From Hirundichthys speculiger (lineage: Eukaryota > Chordata > Actinopteri > Beloniformes > Exocoetidae): 64,000 nucleotides of DNA. Below the pieces are notes generated by a model that was not told the DNA's origin, did no database searches, and saw only the letters and a list, made by a program, of their open reading frames with translations. The DNA lies in assembly GCA_018398805.1 (NCBI GenBank), contig JAGFBZ010000259.1, positions 124,001 through 188,000 of the forward strand, read 5' to 3'. Every line of letters starts with the position of its first letter. Position 1 is the first letter of the stretch. Below, in pieces: positions 1-10,279 of this stretch. The translations under genes were made by a program, and so were the position numbers.

Positions 1-450
1 AAGCCTTTTTTCCCTTGTACTGCCTGGCACCATGTTGTAAAAGGGCAGAACCAGCAGGGCTGAGAAGCTGGCAGGAACATGCCCACTTTCACCATACACA
101 CTTGACTATTTTATCTTGGCTGACTTAGCTCAGGCTAACTTATGATCCTGATTATTACTTTACATTCATTCTGATCCAATCTTTCTAAACATCCTCATTC
201 AAGTGTTGCTGTAGCTCAAGTGGAGCTGTCAGGGGACATTTCAAGTGTTGCTCCTGAAGCGTTGGAAATGTGTGCTGCCAGAGCTAAAACAAGGAGCAGA
301 GAGCTCTGCTGGGACCCACCAGTTTATCAGCTGACCACTGGTGGGGACAGACATGGCCATGCTGGAGGAGCTGTCAGGGGACATCTGCAGCGGGACTTCC
401 TCATTCAAATGTTGTTTCGGTGGCTACGCCAGAAATGACCACTGGATTTA
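1..450. other. Unassigned DNA with short internal duplications
   Basis: No gene recognised. A 17-bp string (gagctgtcaggggacat) occurs at 223-239 and 368-384. The string ttcaagtgttgct or a close variant occurs near 197, 240 and 403, so this stretch arose partly by local duplication. The 72-codon reading frame at 220-438 has no recognisable motif. Confidence 0.4.
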
Positions 451-1390
451 TCTGATGCTACGTTAGACTAAACAACGCTTTGTCTTTGCACTCTTCCAGA
501 CCATCTTGCAGTGAGCGGCAGCAGTCTGATAATACAATTTACAACACAACAAAGTGTATTATTTTTAAAATAAGAATGACTATGCTCTGTCAGGTTTTTA
601 CAGATCAGCGCTACACTCAGAAGTCAATATAATGCTAAGTAGCAAAAGTGATAACAGCTAGTCATTGGCTATGCCGTTAGCTACGCTAATCAAACACCAC
701 CGCCTTTATTATAAACACATTTGTTGTTGTGTATAATTTTTCTTTATGTTACAAAAAATTAATGCCCTGTACAGTTGTCATGGATGTGAAATTTAACTAT
801 GAAATCAGGCTGTAAATATGTTTATTTCTGCTGCAAAGTTGGGCATTATAACATGGGGGACAATAGAGATCGAATCATTTTTGGAACCAGCCCCCTGTGG
901 TCAGTCGATGAACTGCAACAATAGCTTGAAAAGATTGAGAACAGAGTAATATTTATGTGTAGCAGTATATAAAGATGTAAAATTATTTTGATTCCAATGT
1001 GATGAAGAATATTGTGAAACAGATTAATGGAACATATAGATGTGGGTTTCTTTGTGTATGTGTAATTCAAAACATAGTATTTGCTTTGGGTTTAATTGTT
1101 GATGAATGTCAAACTCAGTTTTTTTTTTCCTAGAAATTAAAAATATTAAGGATGATCAGTACTTCATCCCTCCCAAAATATTAAGCTGTGAATAAATTCA
1201 TAAAACCGACCTGCAACTTTTTAAGTGGTACAGCCTTTCACCCAAACCAGGAGGGTTCTCTGCTTTAATCTGTGAACAAAGACCTGACCATCCACTCATG
1301 CACCACACCCACTTCCTGACTCACACCTGGACACTTTGCCCCTCATTCTCACTCTCACCCACACTCACTCCCCACTCACTGCAACCCCCC
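451..1390. other. Unassigned AT-rich intergenic DNA
   Basis: I see no coding signal, TIR or recognised repeat. Codon-like stretches are short and low in complexity. Confidence 0.4.
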
Positions 1391-1724
1391 GGGTCTGCAC
1401 AATGGTGTAGAGTCTACCCTGGTCCATCTGGGTTGAGGTGGTCTCTGGGACAGCGCCCCCTGTGGATGCAGGCTGTGGCGCCTCTCGGTGTGGATGGCCT
1501 CCCAGAGGTGATCTTTCCTCACCTGGATCCTCAGTTCCCTGCCATGTTACTTAACTTTTTACTTTGTGCTGTGAGGGTGCATGTGTGTGAGCGTGAGAGG
1601 AACAGGTCTTTCTTTGTTGTGTTCCCGTTTTATGTTTGATTTTATTCTGTCAAGCACTTTGTGTTGCATTTGTATGTATGAAAAGTGCTATATAAATAAA
1701 GTTTGATATGATTTGATTTGAAAT
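1391..1724 (+). mobile_element. Non-LTR retroelement 3' end, (TTTGAT)n-tailed family, copy 1
   Basis: About 330 bp closely matching 61566-61975 and the reverse of parts of 59772-60700. The shared landmarks are a GGTCTGCA start, a GGGACAGCGCCCCCTGTGG block, a GTG-rich stretch and a 3' end reading AAAGTGCTATATAAATAAAG followed by TTGATATGATTTGATTTG. The AATAAA and short tandem tail are typical of fish LINE or LINE-mobilised SINE 3' ends. The exact clade is not certain. Confidence 0.7.
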
Positions 1725-1787
1725 TCATGCATGTGTGAGCCTTTCTAATGAAGTGATTTTTCACACTTGATGCACGTCAAGATTTAC

Positions 1788-2225
1788 ATATGGTGAAAAC
1801 GAATGGTGAAAACCGCGATGTGGATGTACATGTACATACAGTATACATGTACGCAAAATCTACAGAAGATACACTCACTTTGACGATCTCTCCTCTGTGT
1901 GTAGCTGACGAGAGCAAGAGATGGGAGATGAGGGGACGCGTGTCAGCCAATCAGCTACAGACAACCAATGACACAGTAATGCCCGTCGTAGCAGCCAATC
2001 ACAGGCCTCGATATTTGTTCATGGGGCCTCCACTGTCAGCTCTTGTTGCTTCCAGAGGCTCATTCTTGATGTGATGGGTTTTGCTTCAGCCTCGCACGCT
2101 TCGTTTGAATTTTTTTCAAATAAAAAAAAAATATATATATATATATTTCTATGAATATTTTTGAAACTTCCGCGATGTACTGAGACCGCGATTGCTGAGA
2201 CCGCGAAGTGTGGGAGCTTACTGTA
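1788..2225 (-). mobile_element. Tigger-like non-autonomous DNA element, copy 1
   Basis: The right end reads inward (minus strand) CAGTAAGCTCCCACACTTCG, then CGCGGTCTCAG twice, and is flanked by TA. This resembles pogo/Tigger termini. An inverted copy lies at 43368-43789, sharing the CGCGG-rich end, a central block with CCAATCA motifs and the alternating GTACAT segment. No transposase is present. The left boundary is not clear. Confidence 0.55.
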
Positions 2226-2580
2226 TAGATCAATTTATAACAAAGAATAACTTTATTAAAATTGTTTTTAGTCTGTAAAGATTTAAAGTGCATCAATCCC
2301 ACCGTCACACTAAAGCCAAGCACTACATAAGCTTGGTCATCTTTCGTTTGTCTCATTATCTCCGTTTGTCTCATTATCTCCGTCTCTCTCTGCCTTTCTC
2401 TTCATCCCTGTTAAACATTTTTCTATGGCGTCTCTTGAGGGTTTGTCCAGTTCACATCTCCTGCTCTGTGCTGCGTACGCGCATGTCCGTGCACAAAACC
2501 CCACAGAATAAAGTTAATACTCCCTGCGCACACTGTGACAATGAGAGCACCACTGCCACCTACTGGAGTATATGTGCAAT
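2226..2580. other. Unassigned spacer
   Basis: Contains a duplicated cgtttgtctcattatctc near 2346-2382 but no recognised gene or repeat family. Confidence 0.35.
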
Positions 2581-3420
2581 TACACTTTTTTTCCATCCAT
2601 CCATGAATCCATTATCTATACCCGTTTCATCCTCCGAAGGGTCATGGGGATCTGCCCAAGCCTATACCAGTCGTCTACTTTTTTCCAATACAGCAAAAAA
2701 AAAGCATGTTCCCCATGGTCCCCCCCCACCGCCCCAAGGGGTCGCACTCCACTATTTGAGAAGTACTGGGTTAAGTGTTGATTGTCCATAGGTATGATTA
2801 TGAGTGTGCCTGGTTGTTTGACTACATGTTGCCCTGCGATGGACTGCCAACCTTTCCAGGGTGTATCCCTGCGTTTTTGTGTACCCCTAAAGGGCCGTGT
2901 ATACTCTCGCGGCAATGTGTCGCCGTCAGCTTGTTGCAGAAATGCCGTCGTCACTTTTGATTTATACTAGCGCGGTCTCCGCTATGTTATTCCAAGCCAC
3001 AACGCAAGAACGACAATCACGATCTAGCTAAACTTACTAAACTTATCTCTTGCGTTTTTCCACTTCCTCACCATCTCGGTCGTATCCAGACCCACATTCA
3101 TCGCTATCTCCCTCCATGAATTACTAGAATATGTGCTGTCATTGTAGTGAGAACCAGAATTGTACAGATGTGGGTACTTCCTCATTTCTTCAATGTGCTC
3201 TTTTCTACGCGGATGTAGAATTGACCAATCAGAGGCCTCCTTTCTCTCCTCTCTGCGACACTGTCTGCGGTGACCTACAATTTTGGGTAGGTGCACCGGA
3301 GTGTCTGCGTAGGGTGGGGGGGCATCTCTGCGACCTGACGTTCGAGTATAAATCAGCTTAAGAGTGGCTGGCCCTACATAGGACTGAATGGGTATAGATG
3401 ATGGATGGATGAGTAATTAT
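2581..3420. mobile_element. Common teleost ATGG-tailed repeat interrupted by a Harbinger-like piece
   Basis: The start (CCATCCATCCATGAATCC) and end (TAGATGATGGATGGATG) are hallmarks of a very abundant fish repeat. The part at about 2785-2870 (GCCCTGCGATGGACTG block) matches the same family at 19731-19745. From about 2890 to 3360 it is replaced by DNA carrying the MADF remnant described separately. Confidence 0.55.
3024..3296 (-). pseudogene. MADF-domain (Harbinger-type accessory protein) remnant
   Basis: A 90-residue minus-strand reading frame. Residues about 33-87 look like a MADF/Myb-like DNA-binding domain: EEMRKYPHLYN, then SNSWREIA, then VRKWKNARDKF. In fish such domains often belong to the second protein of PIF/Harbinger transposons, which helps the transposase bind DNA; they also occur in host regulators. 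The frame ends right after the domain, and no DDE partner is visible nearby, so it is most likely a relic exon inside a non-autonomous element. Domain call: moderate. Assignment to Harbinger: inference. Confidence 0.55.
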
Positions 3421-3641
3421 TGTTAATCCTTCTAGTCACATTGTGTCCTGTCTCTCCTTCACTGTAAAGTAAAGGCCACTAGTGCCCATAAAAAAATCTT
3501 ATGTCAACTATTTTGACAAACAAACTTTTCAGCTGCATCTTAAGACAGCAGCTAACAAGGCATGGATGGGTCTTCTAAATTGAAAGCCCAAATTTTACCT
3601 CCAAATTAGATGAAAGAGGTTTAAAGACAAAAAAATGAAGG

Positions 3642-3855
3642 TAATGGAGTGGCCAACACGAACCTCAGTCTTTTGTGAGTGGTACTAAAAGGGCATGTGC
3701 AAGCAGGAAGTCCCACAAACTTAACTCAGCTCCACCAGTCCTGTCATGGAGGAATGGACCAAAATTATAGCAAGATATTGTAAGAAGCGTGTCTAGGGCT
3801 GCCCAAAAAGTTTGAGCAAAGTGATACAATTTAAAGGTAGTTCTACACATAGTTA
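3642..3855 (+). pseudogene. Tc1-like transposase C-terminal remnant
   Basis: The plus strand encodes MEWPTRTS, aligning with the [10 protein letters not shown] block of Tc1 transposases, then after a stop codon MEEWTKIIARYCKK and GCPKSLSKVIQFKG, which resemble the C-terminal tail of fish Tc1 enzymes. The catalytic glutamate block is degraded and stops interrupt the frame. No TIRs were found. It is a short, old fragment. Confidence 0.5.
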
Positions 3856-3865
3856 TATAATCTTT

Positions 3866-3925
3866 TCAGAATGCCTTTATTTGTCACTGAGCCAGCGTCC
3901 CAACACAGTGAAATTTACATTTCCA
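3866..3925 (-). mobile_element. Retroelement 3' tail-like sequence
   Basis: On the minus strand this reads AAATTTCACTGTGTTGGGAC then GACAAATAAAGGCATTCTGA, a layout seen at fish retroposon 3' ends, including an AATAAA. It may supply the 3' end of the unidentified relic at 4430-5053. Confidence 0.4.
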
Positions 3926-4429
3926 GTACATCGTCCAAGAAAAACAAACAGAAACAAACAACAACATGTTAGACAGGAGTCGACGGTGTCTGGGGGGTCT
4001 GCAGCCACTTGTAGCAGTGCTCCCCTTATCAGAGGAAAATACGATCACATGGGGAAAGGAGGGCGAGAGGGTAAAAAAACGTGTCTCACACAACATGTCC
4101 TTGAGGGGCATGTTGTGAGATTCACAAAAAAAAACTCAACAAATAGCAAATAAGCATAGACAAACTTAAGACTAAGACATGAGAGGTGGGTGGGAGGTGG
4201 GGGGAGGGGGGTGTCCAGCCAAACAATCCGTGCGCTCGCTGCGCGAAGTGCCCAGTCCGTCAAGCGTGGGGGGGTGAAAACAGCCAGGAGCCAGCAGAGG
4301 CAGTTGGGCAGGGGGAGGGAGGTGTGTGTGTGCATGTGTATGTGTGAGCGTAAGCCAGTAACCCCCGTCCCAGTTCGGTCTGGAGTCACAGGTGTTGTTT
4401 GGAAAGGGGAGGGGTCGGGAAGGAGCGTC

Positions 4430-5053
4430 AAAAAGTCATAATATTCAGGAGAGATTAGGTCGAAGGCCGGCCTTGGAGGCGAGCTTCGTTTCAGAGCCAG
4501 ATTCAGATAAGAAAAGAATGTTTGGGTCAGACTGACATAAATTCTGTCTGCCTTCAAAGTTCTTGCTGGTTCATCTCGACGGGAATAACTCCAATTGTCT
4601 GAATTACAGATCAATTCTCCCTGAGCAGCGTTGCAACTTCTCCAGGATCGAATCCATTTCGCCAGAGAGTTCAAAAAACCGTCACTAGAATCACTTCCAG
4701 TTTCCGGTTCAGCTCACCAAGAGTATCAGTCTGAGTGTTCACAGCGCGACTCATTCCAACACACACAGCAGGCAGGTTGACGGTGTCCAGGATAGCAGCT
4801 GCCGTGTAAATTTTCCGATACAGCAGGTATCCGCCAACTCCAAACAGCAGAAATCCTTTGATCATAAATCCCAATAGGTACACAACTTTGGCGTCCACAA
4901 TGAACAAGGGGGGCAGACATCCCAGATTCCATCCATAAGAATCCTTGATGTATCCAGCCAGTGTTCCATCGGGAACTGAGGACTCTCCTGTGTCCTGTTT
5001 CTCTTCGAGAAAAATTGATTAATTGCATTGAGAAACCAGCTGACCAGATCCAT
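4430..5053 (-). pseudogene. Unidentified membrane-protein-like coding relic
   Basis: The minus strand has an ATG at 5053-5051 in good context (ACCATGG) followed by a coherent but frameshifted protein of roughly 200 residues. It starts MDLVSWFLNAINQFF. After a frame change near 5010 it contains a hydrophobic segment (VVYLLGFMIKGFLLFGVGGY) that could span a membrane. It continues with a polar helix rich in N, T and E. After another frame change near 4690 it reads FLNSLAKWIRSWRS and onward. I do not recognise the family. A Tigger-type terminus lies about 80 bp upstream of the ATG (5133-5160) and a retroelement-like 3' tail lies downstream, so the gene may have been carried by a transposon. Function unknown. 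Confidence 0.4.
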
Positions 5054-5132
5054 GGTTAGAGATTTGAATATTATGCAGAGTGAGGCTCCAAAAAAGCTCA
5101 GACAAGACGAAGGGAAGCAGCAGGGACAGATA

Positions 5133-5160
5133 TAAACCGCGAAGTGGCAAGGGATCACTG
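5133..5160 (-). mobile_element. Tigger/pogo-type terminal inverted repeat
   Basis: Reads inward on the minus strand as CAGTGATCCCTTGCCACTTC then GCGGTTTA, close to the classical Tigger terminus. A similar end is at 8625. The partner end was not identified, so element length is unknown. Confidence 0.55.
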
Positions 5161-5304
5161 CACTTAAAGTGACGATGGCTCTAGCAGCTCTGCAGAGGGT
5201 GCAGCTCTCATAATCAATGATCTAGTCACATTTTCATACTGCCGCCCCCAAATTTAGGATAAATTTGTCCATGAGAAAAGGTGACTAATTAGGGGGGTTA
5301 CTTA

Positions 5305-5500
5305 ATTCAATTCAATTTTGTTTTATTTGTATAGCGTCTGTTACAATGTCAATTAAATTGTGTCTAGGTTCTTTACAGAGACCCAGAGCATGACCCCCGA
5401 GCAAATATCTCTATCTAAAATTATAATATGAAATCCTAAACAAGGATAATGGCAGGTAAAAAACTACCACAGAGGGAGAAAAAAACTACTCGTAGTTTCT
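5305..5500 (+). mobile_element. Teleost interspersed repeat fragment (TTTATTTGTATAGC type)
   Basis: Begins TTCAATTCAATTTTGTTTTA and continues with GGTTCTTTACAGAGACCCAG and a (C)CACAGAGGGAGAAAAA block. It is related in layout to the repeat at 61985-62200. No coding content. Confidence 0.45.
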
Positions 5501-5504
5501 GGGA

Positions 5505-5765
5505 GGGGAGGAAGTTCAACAAGACGTGTGACTGGCCGAGTGTAGGTTCTGTCCTTTGTCTTGACATCTATCACTCTAATCAGTCCATCCCTGCTAGGGT
5601 AAACTTGATTAACCTTGCTAACGGGCCACAGAGCCTGGGCAGTTGGGGATCGACAATCTTCACAGTGTTGCCAACCGCCAGGTTCGGTGTGTCTCTCTGC
5701 CATTTCTGCCTGAATTGTAGGGATGGAAGGTGATCCTTTGTGAACCGGGCCCAGAATTGGTCAGC
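5505..5765 (-). pseudogene. BEL/Pao retrotransposon integrase C-terminal (DUF5641-like) fragment
   Basis: The minus strand first reads DQFWARFTKDHLPSLQFRQK and NLAVGNTVKIVDPQLPR. After a one-base frame change it reads ALWPVSKVNQVYPSRDGLIR, then TYTRPVTRLVELP. This matches the conserved tail of BEL/Pao polyproteins, where the domain follows the integrase core and contains W..W/G.V....G.DG..R. The rest of the polyprotein is absent here, but a peptidase-region fragment in the same orientation lies at 8250-8535. The frameshift makes it non-functional. Confidence 0.7.
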
Positions 5766-5844
5766 TTGCTCGCGATTAATCGCAAGTTAACTATGAAAAT
5801 CTTTCCATTCGTCACGATTAAAATTTAATCGACTGATAGCCCTA
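5766..5844. mobile_element. hAT terminus fragment
   Basis: Ends in GATAGCCCTA directly against (TA)n and has GATTAATCGC-type subterminal repeats, as in the elements at 7211 and 9126. Only one end is present. Confidence 0.45.
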
Positions 5845-5878
5845 ATATATATATCTATATCTATATATATATATATAT

Positions 5879-5923
<45 letters not shown>

Positions 5924-5936
5924 TATATATATATAT
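5845..5936. repeat. (TA)n microsatellite
   Basis: About 90 bp of TA with occasional GATA/TCTA units, abutting a hAT end on its left. Confidence 0.9.
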
Positions 5937-5944
5937 GGTGTCTT

Positions 5945-6270
5945 GTTTTTCGGCCCTTCAGTCCAGCTTTTTCCAGCCACTGGTATGTTTTTCTGATGTC
6001 AGGCACCTCTTCAATTTGGTGGTGGTACATACCATGCAGAGGCTTATCTGTCCAGGATAACCCCTCAGGTTCCTCCTCCATGCTGGGTTTCAGTTGTCTG
6101 AGGCATTCACTCAGCAAGTGAATGCCACATCTTCTTAATGTGTTCTGGAGGCTTGCTGTTTCCTCCTGGATAGTAGCTCTGATGTTAACTTGTCCTCGGC
6201 TTCCCCTCCTTCACTTAGCATACAGCCTCAGGATACTGGACTTGGGTGAAACCCTCCATTGTTAGGAGAT
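5945..6270 (-). pseudogene. Non-LTR retrotransposon C-terminal fragment (R4/Dong/Rex6-like)
   Basis: The minus strand encodes LSECLRQLKPSMEEEPEGLS and DKPLHGMYHHQIEEVPDIRK, then [11 protein letters not shown], before running into (TA)n. I recall this block from the region between reverse transcriptase and the C-terminal endonuclease of fish LINEs of the R4/Dong (Rex6) type, but the diagnostic CCHC block is missing. The family name is therefore tentative. Both sides are (TA)n tracts. Confidence 0.45.
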
Positions 6271-6273
6271 TCC

Positions 6274-6274
<1 letters not shown>

Positions 6275-6358
<84 letters not shown>
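6275..6358. repeat. (TA)n microsatellite
   Basis: Uninterrupted TA dinucleotides, about 84 bp, ending at the left terminus of a hAT element. Confidence 0.95.
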
Positions 6359-6361
<3 letters not shown>

Positions 6362-7190
6362 GGTGCAACGGTACAGGTGGCTAATGGTACGGTTCGTACC
6401 ACGGTTTTTGTGTCCCGGTTTCGGTACAGTTTCAGACCACCCGCTACCCTAAACCTGCGATCGCAAGATACAGAGTTTGCGTAAAGCACAATTTGCATGT
6501 CGGTGTGTAAAAGAGCGTGTCCAAATGGCATAAATGTGCGTCCACCTGGTCACATGTGGACGTGCAAAAACGGCTCTACCTCTGGATTACGCATCACCGT
6601 ATTACTGTCATACGTTTTTATTCTGTTGAGGTCAGAGGATGTCTGGTCAGCAGTTGTGGTGGATTGTGGGAATAGTCACGGCCAGACACGTCAGTCTGTA
6701 CAGCTGTGGTATGATCTCATCCAGATGTTTGCTGTGGAGGAAACGAGGAGATCTTTGTCTCTGGTGTCAAGCTGGAAAAGGTTGGATGTAGGAATTTATT
6801 TCCGATATGTCTGAAACTGTTGGTGGTCGAGGAGGGACAGGAACATTAATTGTTCATGATCTTTAAATGCACATCCAATGATTTGTTCTGCAGTATTTGA
6901 AAAAAGCACATCAGCTGCACCAAGACGCACAACTGGTAACAACTGGATCTTACGCAGGTATGAGCTGCAGCCAACTGGCCAAAGTGTGATCGGCTGGTCA
7001 CTGAGTGAGTGGAGGCGAGTGGACATTGACATGCAGTGGCGGCCTGTTGCCTAAAAGGCATGCACGCTCACGTGTAAGTCCAATGCAAGGTTATTGGAAC
7101 ATAAATACAGCGGGACATAAAAGCGTATTGTCCCGTGCAGGTTGTACCGAATGGTTCAGTATTTTACCGGGTACCGAGTACAGTTCCCTA
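6358..7190 (+). mobile_element. hAT non-autonomous element, GCAACGGTAC family, copy 1
   Basis: The left end (AAGGGGTGCAACGGTACAGG) and right end (GTACAGTTCCCTA) are hAT-like. About 600 bp of its interior matches 41982-42697 (same strand) and 10603-11251 (opposite strand). The shared core includes CACCTGGTCACATGTGGACG and a TGGTCAGCAGTTGTGG block. No intact transposase. The 3' part differs from the other copies. Confidence 0.7.
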
Positions 7191-7210
7191 ACATAAATAT
7201 ATATATATAT

Positions 7211-8015
7211 TAGGGCTGGGCAACGATTAAAATTTTTAATCGCGATTAATCGCATTATTTCCCTGATTAATCGCGATTAATCACATTGTATACGCAAAAT
7301 CAAATAATGAATTCAAAAGTGTGTAAAATCCACTTTTATTTAAATGTTCTGCTACCATATGAACTTAAGTTCCATAACATTTGTTGTTCAAACAATTTTA
7401 ACATCAGCACTTGTCAGTAACACATATTTAGTGAAAATCTCATCTTAAAAAATGTAAAATATAATAAAGCTTATTGCCACTTCCGGGGCATTAATGTCAT
7501 CCTGTTTTTATAAAAATTTTTTAAAAAGTCTACAAACAAAATCCAAAAAAAATATTGTGTCTCAGCAGAATCATAACATTAAAACAGGTGGTCCACAGGA
7601 CTGAATTTGTTTTATAATCAATGACTGGACTTTCTGTTGTCGTTACACATCTGTGCCACTAGATGGAGCCGCACTGAAGTAACCAGTAAGTGAACAGATC
7701 TGATGTAACATGGAGGAATGACGCGAAAGTTTTGTTGCAGTCCAGAATTTTCTTTTTCAGACAGAATTGTTAATATTGCTACCTGAGTTGCTACCTGAAC
7801 TGTTAAGTATACAGATTTTTATCGTTCTTCATGTCTGTTCTAGGTTTTTTCGCATGTTTACCTGCCAATTATCTTCTGGTTCTGCAGCAGCCAGTAGCAG
7901 ACTTTTCAAAACAAAAGCATGTGATCAACGTGCGTTAACGCGCGTTAAAATAATTGTCGGCGTCAATAAATGAATGCGTTAACGCGATAATAACGCGTTA
8001 ACTTGCCCAGCCCTA
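7211..8015 (+). mobile_element. hAT non-autonomous element, TAGGGCTGGGCAA family
   Basis: The left end TAGGGCTGGGCAACGATTAA and the right end (reverse TAGGGCTGGGCAAGTTAA) form the TIR. Subterminal repeats of GATTAATCGC (left) and GTTAACGCG (right) are typical of this fish hAT group. Both flanks are TA repeats, so the expected 8-bp duplication cannot be told from the microsatellite. About 800 bp with no transposase. Confidence 0.75.
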
Positions 8016-8095
8016 ATATATATAGATTATAGATATGAGAATATATTACATATATATATATATATATATATATAGATATATTATATATATAGATC

Positions 8096-8123
<28 letters not shown>
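8016..8123. repeat. (TA)n microsatellite
   Basis: TA-rich tract with GATA interruptions, adjoining the right hAT end, followed by a 24-base poly-T at 8127-8150. Confidence 0.85.
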
Positions 8124-8128
<5 letters not shown>

Positions 8129-8149
8129 TTTTTTTTTTTTTTTTTTTTT

Positions 8150-8240
8150 TAATTGTGATAATTGTTTTTAATTCTGTAAAGCATTTGTGTTGCATGTCCT
8201 TGCAGGAAAAGCGCTCTACAAATAAAGCTTTATATATCTT
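8150..8240 (+). mobile_element. LINE 3' tail
   Basis: Reads TTCTGTAAAGCATTTGTGTT then AAAGCGCTCTACAAATAAAG, the standard form of fish L2/RTE 3' ends. No coding part is attached. Confidence 0.55.
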
Positions 8241-8249
8241 ACAGATTCC

Positions 8250-8535
8250 ATTCTAGTCTTGTCTTGATTGCTGCAGAACTGCCCGGAGGCTCTCTGTGAA
8301 TGGCCTTGACAGGAGTGATAAGGTGAGTGTTGTCGGCCCCAATAAGGAGGTGAGGCCACACCCTTTCGAGGTGTTGGAGCAGGAGACCTCAAAAGTGTCT
8401 ATGTCTCCTCTGAAGAGCTGCGATCGGATGAGAATGGTGAGTCAAAGTCAGTCCCTCTGCTGTTAAGGCGTTGTGTATTCTGAACTACTGACAGGGTTTC
8501 TCAGCTGAGGAGATCTGGAAGGACACAGAGGTTCT
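8250..8535 (-). pseudogene. BEL/Pao retrotransposon peptidase-region fragment
   Basis: The minus strand reads, with one stop and no large gaps, FRIHNALTAEGLTLTHHSHP, QHLERVWPHLLIGADNTHLI and PVKAIHREPPGSSAAIKTRL. This is the conserved end of the Pao aspartic peptidase (A17) domain and the linker into reverse transcriptase: the L(L/I)IG.D..HLI block followed by a PPG...A..TRLGW block. It lies in the same orientation as the integrase-tail fragment at 5505-5765 and in the right order, so both may come from one element whose RT/RNase H part was lost and replaced by hAT insertions. Confidence 0.7.
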
Positions 8536-8536
8536 A

Positions 8537-8552
8537 ATTATATATATATGTG

Positions 8553-8622
<70 letters not shown>
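8537..8622. repeat. (TA)n microsatellite
   Basis: About 85 bp of TA with two GTATG interruptions at the left. Confidence 0.9.
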
Positions 8623-8624
<2 letters not shown>

Positions 8625-8626
<2 letters not shown>

Positions 8627-8980
8627 ATGATCCCTTGCCAATTCATACTTTAAGTTCCACGGTTTTAGTTATTTGTGGATTTTTCAGAAATATATAATAA
8701 AATATCAAGAAAAAAACGCGGAGACATCACAGGATGTTGTGTGCGTTCTCTCACAGTGAAGAAATGTTGTGAGCCAACCGGCCCCTTTAAGAAAGTAGCC
8801 TTATGGGTAATAGTGTGTGTGTGTCATGGGATGGCAGAATGAAAACGGTGTTTGATGAAAAGTGTAGTGAGCATCAACAGCAGCCCAGCGTGTATAGATT
8901 TACATTCTCTGTTAACCGACAGGAGCCCAACAATACAACCTGTGTGATGTTACAAGTTCCTGCAGTGCCAGAATAAAGTG
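8625..8980 (+). mobile_element. Tigger-like element, 5' part
   Basis: Starts CAATGATCCCTTGCCAATTC and has a CACGGTTTTAGTTATTTGTG block as expected for a Tigger terminus. The interior is non-coding and partly resembles 30840-30970 in the opposite direction (CTTTAAGAAAGTAGCCT / reverse). The other end was lost at the following (TA)n. Confidence 0.5.
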
Positions 8981-9125
<145 letters not shown>

Positions 9126-9240
9126 TAGGGCTGTCAATTTCTCAATATAATTAATCAGATTAATCGCATGACTGTCAATAGTTAATCATGATTGATCGCA
9201 AATTAATCGCATATTTTTATCTGTTCTAATGTACCGTACC
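9126..9240 (+). mobile_element. hAT terminus, TAGGGCTGTCAA family
   Basis: Begins TAGGGCTGTCAATTTCTC with AATTAATC/ATTAATCGCAT subterminal repeats. It is abruptly joined to the 3' end of Rex3 near 9243. A related terminus in the other orientation ends at 41937. Confidence 0.55.
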
Positions 9241-9242
9241 GT

Positions 9243-10270
9243 CTTCTTCCGCTTATCCGATGTCGGGTCGCGGGGGCATCAGCCGGAGTAAGGAAGCCCA
9301 GACCCCCCTCTCCCCGGCCACTTCTTCCAGCTCCTCTGGGGGGATCCCAAGGCGTTCCCAGGCCAGCCGAGAGACATAGTCCCTCCAGCGTGTCCTGGGT
9401 CTTCCCCGGGGTCTCCTCCCAGTGGGCCGTGCCCGGAACACCTCACCAGGGAGGCGTCCAGGAGGCATCCTAACCAGATGAACCACCTCATCTGGCTCCT
9501 CTCGATGCGGAGGAGCAGCGGTTCTACTCTGAGCCCCTCCCGGATGACCGAGCTTCTCACCCTATCTCTAAGGGAGAGCCCGGCCACCCTGTGAAGGAAG
9601 CTCATTTCAGCCGCTTGTATCCGCCATCTTGTTCTTTCGGTCACTACCCAAAGCTCATGACCATAGGTGAGGGTGGGAACGTAGATCGACCAGTAAATCG
9701 AGAGCTTCGCCTTCCGACTCAGCTCCTTCTTCACCACAACAGACCGGCGCAGCACCCGCATCACTGCAGATGCCGCACCAATCCGTCTGTCGATCTCCCG
9801 CTCCATCCTTCCCTCACTCGTGAACAAGATCCCGAGATACTTAAACTCCTCCACTTGGGGAAGGACCTCATCCCCAACCCAGAGAGGGCACTCCACCCTT
9901 TTCTGGCTGAGGACCATGGTCTCGGATTTGGAGGTGCTGATTCTCATCCCAGCCGCTTCACAACCGGCTGCGAATCGCTCCAGCGAGAGTTGTAGATCAC
10001 GGCTCGATGAGGCCAACAGAACCACATCATCTGCAAATAGCAGAGACCCAATCCTGAGGCCACCGAACCGGATCCCCTTAACACCTCGACTGCACCTAGA
10101 AATTCTGTCCATAAAAGTAATGAACAGAATCGGTGACAAAGGGCAGCCTTGGCGGAGTCCAACCCTCACTGGAAACGAATCCGACTTACTGCTGGCAATG
10201 CGGACCAAACTCTGGCACCGGTCGTACAGGGACCGGACAGCCCGTACAAGGGAGTCCGGCACCCCATACT
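9243..10270 (-). pseudogene. Rex3: Rex3 (RTE-clade) retrotransposon, 5'-truncated reverse transcriptase
   Basis: The minus strand is open over 327 codons (10262-9279) and covers the palm, thumb and C-terminal part of the reverse transcriptase. GLRQGCPLSP is near residue 35, the catalytic FADD at 76-79, then KYLGILFTSEG. Plus-strand CGGTGACAAAGGGCAGCCTT at 10131-10150 nearly equals the published Rex3 forward primer site. Near 9485 a one-base change shifts the frame: the true family ending (LVRMPPGRLPG, then RPRGRPRTRWRDYVSRLAWE) continues in another frame to 9253. The element lacks its endonuclease and the first RT motifs, as usual for 5'-truncated copies. It ends with the CCGCTTATCCGATGTCGGGT motif typical of the family. 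Confidence 0.88.
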
Positions 10271-10279
10271 CCCGATACT

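Noticed and set aside
220..438. 72-codon frame near the window start
   Set aside because: No motif, and it runs through duplicated non-coding strings.
6497..6814. Conserved 105-codon frame shared by the three GCAACGGTAC hAT copies
   Set aside because: The frame differs between copies by stops and indels and contains no transposase motif; similarity is explained by shared element sequence.
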